This document shows, in pieces, positions 4,210 through 10,676 of a stretch of DNA of 10,938 nucleotides. The translations under genes were made by a program, and so were the position numbers. Source of the DNA: an uncultured Fimbriimonadales bacterium (GTDB lineage: Bacteria > Armatimonadota > Fimbriimonadia > Fimbriimonadales > GBS-DC); NCBI GenBank assembly GCA_937925775.1, contig CALAMM010000033.1, positions 1 to 10,938 on the forward strand, in the 5' to 3' direction. Below the pieces are notes generated by a model that was not told the origin of the DNA, did not search any database, and saw only the letters and a list, made by a program, of their open reading frames with translations. Numbering within the stretch: position 1 is the first letter of the stretch; every line of letters begins with the position of its first letter.

Positions 4210-6600
4210 CTACGCTGTCCGTTCACGTGCAGCGTCAAGCAGGCACTGCAACAGCAGCTGGATCTCAGATTCGGGCTGGAGCCGCAAGAACGAGCCGTAG
4301 CCACTGGGTGCACCAACCACCCGATGGGCAGGCTTGTAGTCCAGCGGTGGAAAGTCCAGCTGCTCGGCAGCATACCACACATCACGAATGAGATGTGAGA
4401 GGTGAGCTTCGCCTCGCTTCGCGCGGTAAGCCAATATTTCCTCTAAATACCGCAAGTGGTTCGCTCGCGGGCTGTTCGGCTCCCCATTCGCGGGCGCGAG
4501 AGGTTGCAACGGCTCTGCGTGAGAGAGAGAAGGCTCGGCTCCACTCCCTTCGGCGTGAAGAGGCGAAGGTTCCGAGGGATTAGGGAATTCTGGAACTCTG
4601 GAAGTGTCCCTAATTAACAGAGTTCCAGAGTTCCACAATCTTTCGGGTTCCTCTTCACCTGCCTCTTCGCGTTTTTGGAACTCTGGAACTCTGTTAATTA
4701 GGGACACTTCCAGAGTTCCACAATCGGATTCATCAGTTCCTTTTTCGGGCAGGTAGTAGATGAAAGGTTCACCTCGCCGTCCGCTCCCTTCGCGCTTCAG
4801 TGCCCCTTCTCCGTGCAATGCCGCGAGTGTGTCTCGAACCCATCGAGCAGAATAGGATTTCCCCTCCTGCTTCAAGTACTCGTGAACCGCCTCTGCACTA
4901 GCGCGTCCTAACGCACTCACGGCTCGCAATACCTGTTCGCGCCACTGCGCTACCTTGCTTTGGGGTTCTACTTCTTCAGCTATTCCCACACAACGGTACT
5001 CCAATCCATCCTCTGAAAGCTCAAGCACCAGCGGTTCGCGATTGTTCCACAATCGCCCCGCGACGGGGTGTAGGATTCGCCTGCGCTGATGAGAGTCGCT
5101 TTCCGTAAGGAGCAGAATCGCGTCCACACTGGCTGAGAAAGAGTGCGCTCCCGCAACATCCTGCAGAGAGGGTTCGCGTGAATCTGCCGATTTCCTCATA
5201 TGGTGGCAGATGATTACCGCCATTCGTGGGTTCCGCCTCGTCAGTTCCACGAAGGGCGCGAGGGCGCGTCCTACTTCGGCAGGGTCAGCCTCATCTTGGA
5301 TGTTCCCGAAAGCTCGCAGCGTGTCCAATATTGCAACATCGGGCGAAAACCGCTCCAGCTCCTCTACCCAGCGTTCAGGGGTAGCTAAGGTCGATGTGGA
5401 GATTGCCACCTGTTGGAGTTCGGGCAGCTTTTCGGCGCGAAGCTTCCACACAAGCGCAGGCTCTTCAGTGAGAACTGCTACACGCAACCCAGCGCGAATC
5501 CAGTCTCGGCATGCGAAAGCAATCAGTGTGCTTTTGCCTGCTTTTGGGTATGCCGAGAACAAGGTTGCTGTACCCCTCGCGAGCAAGTCAACTCCTAACA
5601 GCGGAATGTATTCCAGTTCAGGCGTTTCTCGCTGGAGAAGCTCGCCGAGAGGCACAAGTAGCGGTTCATCTTCAGGCTCTCGCTCACCTTCGCGCCACTC
5701 GCTCAAGGGCGTTCGAGGCAACCCTTGAATCGCCTCGCGAAACTGTTCGGCGTCGGCGTTCAGGTGCAGCCACAACTCATTCGCATCCTTGAAATTTTCA
5801 TGCAAAGTGGCAACATAGACGCGCTCTTGCAACCCCAGCGGGCAAAAGGTTAGCAAGTCAGCCACCAATCGCTTGCCTGCCTCGTCGTTATGGGGCAGAA
5901 TCGTGATTCGCGGGAATGGTTCGAGAATGCGCCACCATTCGGCACGCCATGCCTGCGCACCGGGAACAGCGAGAGCAGGCAATCCGCAAGTCCATAATGT
6001 GAAGCCATCAGTTTCGCCTTCACAAAGGAACAGTTCGGGTTCAGATTGCCATTCGGCAAGGCGGTTCAGTCCAAGCAGGCGGGGCGAATCGCCTTGACGC
6101 CACCTGAACCTGTCGCCTGAAAGGGCGATTCGGTAGCGCACGGCTTTCAGATTACCTTGCTCATCTGTGTATGAAATGGCAATCGCGGGCTTGCCTCGCA
6201 ACTCGGTGTCGCGAACGCCCCACTGCTGGAGCAAGGCAGGGTCTAATCGCTTCGCTTCGCAGTATTGGGCAACCGTCAGTCCAGCGGGTTCCTCTGAATC
6301 GCGCGGTTCAGGCTCTCGCGGGGTTCGTGAAGGCGCGGGGCGTCCAGCAAGGCGTCGCAACGCTTCGCCGACGGCTTCCTGACTGCAACCTGAGTGGCAG
6401 AACCATAGTAGCTTGCCATTTTCCTCACGCAGGCTCAGGCTCGGCTCCGAATCGTTATGCGCAGGGCAGCAGGCGAGGTACTGCCCGTTGGAGAGGCGTT
6501 GCACTCGGCGCAGGTAGGGTAGAATAGACCGCAGCCGAATGCTTGCCCCTGCTTCGCCTGAACTTGAACGGGCGGGGCGGGGGTTCGCGTTTCCTTTCAC
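4210..6600 (-). CDS. Primase-helicase: CHC2 zinc finger, Toprim, RecA-like ATPase
   Basis: 796 aa. Domain order: a CHC2 zinc-binding motif (C45-P-A-H48 and C68-H-S-G-C72); a Toprim domain with CEGETD (193-198) and HNDEAG (237-242), where the first Asp of the usual D-x-D is replaced by His237; a RepA/AAA_25-type ATPase with Walker A AYPKAGKST (350-358), Walker B DVAILD (421-426) and HH at 466-467; a winged-helix region (about 552-617); a low-complexity linker (about 618-710); a C-terminal helical module (711-796). It should make primers and unwind DNA, the core replication protein of the element. GTG 6600 overlaps the XRE stop in GTGA, so translation is coupled. The linker DNA carries a perfect nested inverted repeat (4591-4720) that may be the origin. 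The fused primase-helicase arrangement is as in phage satellites and small plasmids. Confidence 0.9.
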   Translation of the reverse strand: MKGNANPRPARSSSGEAGASIRLRSILPYLRRVQRLSNGQYLACCPAHNDSEPSLSLREENGKLLWFCHSGCSQEAVGEALRRLAGRPAPSRTPREPEPRDSEEPAGLTVAQYCEAKRLDPALLQQWGVRDTELRGKPAIAISYTDEQGNLKAVRYRIALSGDRFRWRQGDSPRLLGLNRLAEWQSEPELFLCEGETDGFTLWTCGLPALAVPGAQAWRAEWWRILEPFPRITILPHNDEAGKRLVADLLTFCPLGLQERVYVATLHENFKDANELWLHLNADAEQFREAIQGLPRTPLSEWREGEREPEDEPLLVPLGELLQRETPELEYIPLLGVDLLARGTATLFSAYPKAGKSTLIAFACRDWIRAGLRVAVLTEEPALVWKLRAEKLPELQQVAISTSTLATPERWVEELERFSPDVAILDTLRAFGNIQDEADPAEVGRALAPFVELTRRNPRMAVIICHHMRKSADSREPSLQDVAGAHSFSASVDAILLLTESDSHQRRRILHPVAGRLWNNREPLVLELSEDGLEYRCVGIAEEVEPQSKVAQWREQVLRAVSALGRASAEAVHEYLKQEGKSYSARWVRDTLAALHGEGALKREGSGRRGEPFIYYLPEKGTDESDCGTLEVSLINRVPEFQKREEAGEEEPERLWNSGTLLIRDTSRVPEFPNPSEPSPLHAEGSGAEPSLSHAEPLQPLAPANGEPNSPRANHLRYLEEILAYRAKRGEAHLSHLIRDVWYAAEQLDFPPLDYKPAHRVVGAPSGYGSFLRLQPESEIQLLLQCLLDAARERTA
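4591..4720. repeat. Nested 45-bp perfect inverted repeat, candidate replication origin
   Basis: Arms 4591-4635 and 4676-4720 are exact complements over 45 bp with a 40-bp spacer. Each arm is itself an inverted repeat: TGGAACTCTGGAA, a 19-nt AT-containing centre (CCTAATTAAC), then TTCCAGAGTTCCA. The 13-bp word thus occurs four times, and CAATC follows both arms. It lies in codons for the linker of the primase-helicase (about residues 627-672), between folded regions. Iteron-like words around an AT-rich core inside the initiator gene resemble origin design; a selfish palindrome insertion is the alternative. Confidence 0.6.
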
Positions 6601-6821
6601 GGCAAGCTCACCCCCTCCTGCTCATCGAACAGCTCACGCGGGTCAAGGCCCAACGCTTCAGCGAGTCGGCGGCGGATCGATGGGTTTCGCGGGGGGATGC
6701 CCCAACGTTCAATCAGGTTGACGGTCACCGGCGATGTGCTTGCCATCCGCGCCAGTACCGCTTGGGGTAGCCCTCGCGATTGGCGCAGCTCCCTGAATCG
6801 TTCTGCGATGTTCCTTCGCAT
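6597..6821 (-). CDS. XRE-family repressor-like HTH protein
   Basis: 74 aa from ATG 6821, preceded at 7 bases by AGGAGG (6834-6829); the frame is open further upstream, but this start is clearly best. Nearly the whole protein is one XRE/Cro-type HTH: FRELRQSRGLPQAVLARMAS, VTVNLIERWG, then IRRRLAEALGLDPRELF. Such proteins bind operators in the control region of phages and islands. It is the first gene of the unit with the primase-helicase (4-base overlap), so it may autoregulate replication through the leader upstream. It is unusually small for a full cI-type repressor and has no dimerisation or cleavage domain. Confidence 0.8.
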   Translation of the reverse strand: MRRNIAERFRELRQSRGLPQAVLARMASTSPVTVNLIERWGIPPRNPSIRRRLAEALGLDPRELFDEQEGVSLP

Positions 6822-6925
6822 GGTTTTTCCTCCTGCGGCAACACAGGAGAGGCGCGTTCGCAGGAACCACCAGCGTTCCGTTGGTGGCTTGCGCCTTACC
6901 AAACCATGCCAAACCTTACCCTGCT

Positions 6926-6960
6926 GACCCCTGATGGAATCCGAATTGTGCTCAGGGGTC
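6926..6960. repeat. 9-bp perfect inverted repeat in the XRE-primase leader
   Basis: GACCCCTGA (6926-6934) and TCAGGGGTC (6952-6960) with a 17-nt spacer. No T tract follows on either strand, so it is not an intrinsic terminator. It lies about 50 bases downstream of the predicted start of the XRE operon, in the right place for an operator or a leader hairpin. Confidence 0.45.
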
Positions 6961-6976
6961 GTTCAGAAAAAACCCG

Positions 6977-6984
6977 ATTTTATA
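6977..6984 (-). promoter_or_regulatory. Second possible -10 (TATAAAAT) in the XRE leader
   Basis: Minus-strand TATAAAAT (6984-6977) with no convincing -35. It could be a secondary promoter whose start would fall at the inverted repeat 6926-6960. Confidence 0.3.
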
Positions 6985-7015
6985 CACGCGCCCGTTCCCC
7001 GGTGCACGCACTATT

Positions 7016-7045
7016 ACTATACCCAATCGCTGCCAGCAAAGTCAA
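7016..7045 (-). promoter_or_regulatory. Promoter of the XRE-primase operon
   Basis: TTGACT (7045-7040), an 18-bp spacer and TATAGT (7021-7016) on the minus strand form the best sigma-70-like promoter in the element. A start near 7008 gives a leader of about 190 nt before ATG 6821, holding the inverted repeat 6926-6960. The gap 6822-7132 has no gene; it also carries a GC-rich stem at 7074-7094 (AGGGGG/CCCCCT) after the integrase stop, without a T tract. Confidence 0.6.
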
Positions 7046-7132
7046 GGGGTAGCTCCACTCAGCCCCTATATGCAGGGGGGTTCGCCTGCCCCCTCTGTGA
7101 ACGCGAGAGAGCAGGCTACGGTTCTATTCGGC

Positions 7133-8092
7133 TTACTCGCGTCTACTCCTGCCATCAAGCAGGTTCAGGGGCGAGGTTTCGCGAATCAATCGCGCTCTGT
7201 CCTCTTGGGCTAAGCGGGCATAGTGCTTCAAGCTTTCGTTGTCTATATGCCCCAAGCACTCACGCACCATTTCGGGGCTACCGCTGGTGAGGAGGCGCAT
7301 GGTTGCGCAGGAGGCACGCAGGCGGTGGGGGTAGACGCGCTCTCCTAACGCTTGGCTTGCCTTACTGAACAGACGGCGCACGCCACTCGCGCCTAACGGT
7401 TCCCCGTTGCGGGCACGCCATAGCGGTTCGTTGTCTTGCAAGACCTGCCCTGTTTCGCGCGTGAAGCTTCTCAAGTAGCGTCGGATGGCGAGTTGCGTTT
7501 TGTGCGCTAAAAAGACCGTGTGCAGCCTGTTGCCTTTCGCCTTGACGCGAATAACGCCACTGTAGGCGTCAGCAATCGTCATCTGAAGCACCTCGCCGCG
7601 CCGTAGCCCCACATCGAGCAAGGTCAGGGCGAGGGCATAGTTGCGCTTGTCAATCCAGTGCGTGCCGTTCAGGTGTTCGAGCAGTCGGCGCACCTGTTGT
7701 AGCGTAAGGGGTTGCGGTTGTGGGTCAGGCTTTCTCGGCAAGTCGTCAGGGCGCACGGGGCTTCGCTCTAACAGCCCCTCTTGCACGCACCAATTCAGGA
7801 ACTGACGCACGAGTCGAGCATAGTTGCGAATCGTCCACGCGCTTAGGGGGTACTGCCGAATCTCCTGCAGGAAGTTCAGCCAGTGGCTTCGTGTGAAGGC
7901 GTCGGGGGTGTGAATGCCGTTGCGTTCGCAGTAGTTCAGGAAGGGGCGCAAGCACACGCGGGCTTTGTCAGCAGTCAGCGGGCTTCGCGTTGCTTGGAGC
8001 GTCAGCAGGAAATCATTTACGATTCTGTGGAGGGGCCTGGTCTCTGCAGGGCGTATTTTTCTGAACGGTTGTTCGAGTTTGAGTTCATTTTG
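7133..8092 (-). CDS. Tyrosine integrase body, int(C), without its own start codon when integrated
   Basis: 319 codons from the tRNA 3' end to the stop. Counting from the internal GTG at 7957 as residue 1, catalytic residues are R119 (DVGLRRGEVL), K141 (VKAKGNR), H211-x-x-R214 (YPHRLRASC), H237 (CLGHIDN) and the nucleophile Y246 (LKHYARL), all present. The core-binding domain begins upstream of that GTG: RPLHRIVNDFLLTLQATRSP and LTADKARVCLRPFLNYCERN are plainly continuous integrase sequence at 8041-7925. No ATG, GTG or TTG occurs in frame between the tRNA (and through it) and GTG 7957, which would lose half of that domain and has no ribosome site. The missing start is supplied by the ORF at 1487-1404 in the same frame if the tRNA copies recombine (371 aa in total). 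Confidence 0.85.
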   Translation of the reverse strand, partial: QNELKLEQPFRKIRPAETRPLHRIVNDFLLTLQATRSPLTADKARVCLRPFLNYCERNGIHTPDAFTRSHWLNFLQEIRQYPLSAWTIRNYARLVRQFLNWCVQEGLLERSPVRPDDLPRKPDPQPQPLTLQQVRRLLEHLNGTHWIDKRNYALALTLLDVGLRRGEVLQMTIADAYSGVIRVKAKGNRLHTVFLAHKTQLAIRRYLRSFTRETGQVLQDNEPLWRARNGEPLGASGVRRLFSKASQALGERVYPHRLRASCATMRLLTSGSPEMVRECLGHIDNESLKHYARLAQEDRARLIRETSPLNLLDGRSRRE

Positions 8093-8167
8093 CGCCCCCG
8101 GCAGGAATCGAACCTGCGCCTCAGGCTCCGGAGGCCTGCGCTCTCTCCACTGAGCTACGGGGGCATG
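8092..8167. repeat. Right attachment-site repeat (76 bp, direct)
   Basis: Partner of 1331-1406. The two mismatches are at 8120-8121 in the tRNA variable loop. Host sequence starts at 8168. The strand-exchange point must lie in one of the two identical blocks, 28 bp on the T-arm side or 46 bp on the anticodon and 5' side. Confidence 0.8.
8093..8164 (-). tRNA. tRNA-Arg(CCG), right copy, with promoter
   Basis: Same cloverleaf as the left copy, anticodon CCG in loop CTCCGGA, variable loop AGGC, discriminator G, CCA not encoded. It is the functional host gene: a perfect TATAAT box stands 11 bases upstream on the host side. Its 3' end runs straight into the integrase frame, so tRNA readthrough transcripts would contain int(C). 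Confidence 0.9.
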
Positions 8168-8175
8168 TGGACCAA

Positions 8176-8205
8176 ATTATACCCGACTCGCGCCCCTTTG
8201 CCGAA
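8176..8205 (-). promoter_or_regulatory. Promoter of tRNA-Arg
   Basis: Minus-strand TATAAT (8181-8176), with TTCGGC (8205-8200) at 18 bp as a weak -35. The predicted start is near 8168, just before the tRNA 5' end at 8164. Confidence 0.6.
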
Positions 8206-8242
8206 ACAGACCCGAGTCAGAGCGGTTTATGCGCCCAAAAGG

Positions 8243-8248
8243 TATACT
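8243..8248 (+). promoter_or_regulatory. -10 box TATACT for the TPR-NAD kinase operon
   Basis: TATACT lies 29 bases before ATG 8278, leaving room for a short leader with the GGAGG site at 8268-8272. No strong -35 is visible. The promoter is divergent from that of tRNA-Arg. Confidence 0.4.
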
Positions 8249-8277
8249 CAGGGCGTCTAAATGTGCTGGAGGCAAGT

Positions 8278-9699
8278 ATGATGCGAACTGTGGCGAGCTG
8301 GATGCTGGTTTTTGCGCTGCTCTTAGCAGCAGACGCACAAACTGTGAATGAGGCAGTCAACTTAGCAAATCAGGGTAAGACCCAAGAGGCTATAGAGGCG
8401 TTCGAGAAGCTCTATCAGCGCGACGAAAACAACGCCACCGTGGTCAGCTGGTTAGGCTATCTCTATCTGAAAGCGGGACGCCATGCGGAAGCGGTTCCGA
8501 TGCTGGAGAAGGCGACGCGCCTGACCCCCAACAGCGCGGAAGCATGGAACAACCTCGGCAACGCCTACCTACATACGAATCAGCTGGAGAAATCCATCGC
8601 CGCCTACGAACGCGCCATCAAAATCAAGCCGAACGACGCCGACGCGCACTACAATCTGGGCAACCTCTACACGAAAACACGGCAGTATCAGAAGGCGGTC
8701 GATCGCTATCAGGAAGCCATTCGTCTGAACCCGAACGACGCTAACGCACACAACAATCTGGGCTATGCGTATCAAATGCTGCAGCAGAACGCGCGGGCAG
8801 CGCAGCACTATAAGCGCGCGGTGGAGTTAGCCCCGCGCAACGCCACCTTCCGCTATAACTACGCGCTCGTGCTGGCAGCGCAGGGGCAGTGGCAGGAAGC
8901 GTCGAAGCAGCTGGAGCAGGCAATGCCCCAGATTCCCAACGAGGCGGGCGGCTGGCTCAAACTCGGCGAGGCGTACACGCGCCTGAGCCAGCCCGAAAAA
9001 GCGATTCAGGCGCTGCAGAGAGGCGTCGCCGCCAATCCCGACAACCCCGATCTGCACTACAATCTGGGCGCAGCGCACCTGCAACGGGGCAACCTCGCCG
9101 CGGCGGCAAACTCATTCGAAAACGCGCTGAACCTGCGCCCGAACGACGCCGACGCGCTCAACCAACTGGGCTTCGTCCAGCTCCGACAGGGGCGACTCGA
9201 CGATGCGATTGCGACCCTGAAACGCGCGCTGGAAATTAACCCGCGCCTGAACACGGCGCGCCTGAACCTCGCCACCGCGAAACGACGCAAGGGCGAGGCC
9301 GATGAAGCGCTCCGACTCTATCAGCAGATCGTCGCCGTCGACCCGAAAAATCAAGAGGCGCGCCTCGCCATCGGCGACTTAATGCTCGAAAAGGGCGATT
9401 TTCGCAGCGCGGAGACGCAGTATCGCGCCGTGCTGAAAGACAACCCGCAGGCGCACGCCGCGTGGAACAACCTCGGCATCGCACTGATGCGCACCAACCG
9501 TCTCCAGGAAGCGATTCAGGCGCTGGAACGCGCCGTATCGCTGAACCCAACCTCAGCGGTCTACTTGAACAATCTGGGCGCTGCCTACGAACGCGCGGGT
9601 CAAATCGCCAAAGCACGCACGCGCTATCAGGAAGCGTTGAAGTTAGACCCGAAGATGGAGGACGCCCGCAAGAATCTGGAGCGACTGTCAAAGCGATAG
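8278..9699 (+). CDS. Secreted tetratricopeptide repeat (TPR) protein
   Basis: 473 aa starting at ATG 8278 (or ATG 8281), with GGAGG 5 bases upstream; in-frame sequence further upstream reaches the tRNA and is not coding. Residues 1-20 form a signal peptide (MMRTVASWMLVFALLLAADA, likely cleaved after ADA). The rest is about 13 consecutive 34-residue TPRs with the usual W/L-G-Y/A-P pattern (e.g. AWNNLGNAYLHTNQLEKSIA, KPNDADAHYNLGNLY), with no other domain. TPR arrays bind partner proteins; an exported scaffold outside the membrane is the likely role, partner unknown. The next gene, NAD kinase, begins one base after its stop, so the two are co-transcribed, though no functional link is known. It is host chromosome rather than element. 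Confidence 0.9.
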   Translation: MMRTVASWMLVFALLLAADAQTVNEAVNLANQGKTQEAIEAFEKLYQRDENNATVVSWLGYLYLKAGRHAEAVPMLEKATRLTPNSAEAWNNLGNAYLHTNQLEKSIAAYERAIKIKPNDADAHYNLGNLYTKTRQYQKAVDRYQEAIRLNPNDANAHNNLGYAYQMLQQNARAAQHYKRAVELAPRNATFRYNYALVLAAQGQWQEASKQLEQAMPQIPNEAGGWLKLGEAYTRLSQPEKAIQALQRGVAANPDNPDLHYNLGAAHLQRGNLAAAANSFENALNLRPNDADALNQLGFVQLRQGRLDDAIATLKRALEINPRLNTARLNLATAKRRKGEADEALRLYQQIVAVDPKNQEARLAIGDLMLEKGDFRSAETQYRAVLKDNPQAHAAWNNLGIALMRTNRLQEAIQALERAVSLNPTSAVYLNNLGAAYERAGQIAKARTRYQEALKLDPKMEDARKNLERLSKR

Positions 9700-9700
9700 C

Positions 9701-10552
9701 ATGGCGAATGTGCTGATTGTCTACAACGCGGGCAAGCCGGAGGCGGCGCGTCGGGCGCAGGAGACGGCGCAGTGGCTGCGCGCACAGGGCTACGGCGTCG
9801 CGCTTGCAGACCAGCCGACTGCCGCCCGCTGGAGCCAGCCGCCCGACCCGAACCTCGCGCTGGTGATTACACTTGGCGGCGACGGCACGCTGCTCACGGG
9901 CGCCGCGCTCGCCGCCCCGGCGGGCGTCCCCCTGCTCGGCGTGCATTTAGGCAGGTTCGGCTTCATCGCGCAGGTGGAGCCCGATGAGATTATCGACGCC
10001 CTGCAACGCTGGCAGGCGGGCGACTATCAGGTGCAGGAGCGACTGATGGCGCAGGCGCGCGTGGAAGGTGAGGTACGCGTCTCCGTCGCGCTGAACGAAA
10101 TCACGCTGCTGCGCATGCCCACCGCCCCGATGCTCAACTTCACGATACGCATTAACGACCTCCTACTGACGACCTACCCTGCCGACGGCTCGCTGGTCGC
10201 CACACCCACAGGCTCAACGGCGTACGCGCTCTCCGCAGGCGCGCCCGTCGTGCATCCGCAAACCGAGGCGCTGATTCTGACCCCCATTTCGCCCCACACG
10301 CTGGGCGCACGCCCGCTCGTGCTGCCCCCAAACATCCGCATCAGTATCGAGATCCGCTGTGAAGCGACGAATGAACCCAACGCGCAGGCGATTATGACTA
10401 CCGACGGCAGACGCCACCAGACGCTCAACATGGGGCAAACAGTTCACATCACCGCCGCGCCCTTCCGCACGAAACTGCTCTCGTTCAACGAGGGCGAATT
10501 CTTCGAAAAACTGCGCGACCGCCTGCTCTGGGGCGCGCGCGTGAACGAATGA
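9701..10552 (+). CDS. nadK: NAD kinase (ATP/polyphosphate-dependent)
   Basis: 283 aa, the usual length. It phosphorylates NAD to NADP in the cytoplasm, the only route to NADP. Motifs: GGDGT (59-63) with a preceding hydrophobic strand (LALVITL), LGRFGF (83-88), the NE pair N132-E133, and the NAD-binding segment ADGSLVATPTGSTAYALSAG (161-180) followed by GAPVVHP. LTPISPHTL (193-201) and a C-terminal TDG (234-236) complete the family pattern. The start codon is one base after the TPR stop; the nearest GGAG is about 20 bases upstream, so translation is probably coupled. Nothing looks unusual. Confidence 0.95.
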   Translation: MANVLIVYNAGKPEAARRAQETAQWLRAQGYGVALADQPTAARWSQPPDPNLALVITLGGDGTLLTGAALAAPAGVPLLGVHLGRFGFIAQVEPDEIIDALQRWQAGDYQVQERLMAQARVEGEVRVSVALNEITLLRMPTAPMLNFTIRINDLLLTTYPADGSLVATPTGSTAYALSAGAPVVHPQTEALILTPISPHTLGARPLVLPPNIRISIEIRCEATNEPNAQAIMTTDGRRHQTLNMGQTVHITAAPFRTKLLSFNEGEFFEKLRDRLLWGARVNE

Positions 10553-10563
10553 GCGCTCCCCCT

Positions 10564-10577
10564 TGACTCATAAGTCA
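10564..10577. promoter_or_regulatory. Short palindrome TGACT-cata-AGTCA
   Basis: A 5-bp inverted repeat with a 4-bp centre in the 124-bp gap between NAD kinase and the next gene. It might be an operator; a TATAAA box lies further on at 10622-10627. Confidence 0.2.
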
Positions 10578-10591
10578 GTCTCCTGACCAGA

Positions 10592-10626
10592 GACGCTGCG
10601 GAAACAAATCCCGTAGGCGTTTTATA
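10592..10626 (+). terminator. Weak terminator candidate after NAD kinase
   Basis: ACGC/GCGT and CGG/CCG can pair around AAACAAAT with an internal loop, followed by TTTTAT. The stem is imperfect, so confidence is low. Confidence 0.3.
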
Positions 10627-10676
10627 AAGCAGGATTCCATTAACAAATCTTCGAATCTATGGTCTGGAGGAACCCT

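Larger units (their letters stand above)
1331..8167. mobile_element. Integrated element in tRNA-Arg(CCG), predicted circle 6,761 bp
   Basis: Bounded by direct copies of a tRNA-Arg gene with the tyrosine integrase immediately next to the right copy, on the 3' side of the tRNA, as is usual for tRNA-targeting integrases. Contents from the right end leftwards: int body, promoter/leader, XRE regulator, primase-helicase with an internal nested inverted repeat, bidirectional hairpin terminator, Cro-like HTH, 60-aa protein, 402-aa ATPase-like protein, operator, terminase-small-subunit-like protein, convergent 68-aa gene, structured leader, int 5' segment. Virion and conjugation genes are absent. Int, repressor, primase-helicase and TerS-like in one small element recall phage-inducible chromosomal islands; an integrative plasmid is the alternative. 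Confidence 0.75.

Noticed and set aside
4173..4391. 72-aa plus-strand ORF with strong ribosome site, antisense to the primase 3' end
   Set aside because: The ribosome site lies in a terminator-like hairpin loop and the product is Ala/Arg/Ser-rich shadow sequence without recognisable features; reported only as an RNA observation.
8019..8088. ATG at 8088, 4 bases after the tRNA, as the integrase start with a frameshift at the A5 run (8056-8060)
   Set aside because: One extra A would restore the frame (MNSNSNNRSEK... into the integrase), but this needs a sequence error or slippage and has no ribosome site. The split-gene model uses the sequence as it stands and has a perfect ribosome site. Kept only as the fallback.
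7883..8260. Plus-strand ORF across the tRNA and into the TPR leader
   Set aside because: It is antisense to the integrase and tRNA and gives the typical PRQESNLR tRNA-antisense translation; no ribosome site.
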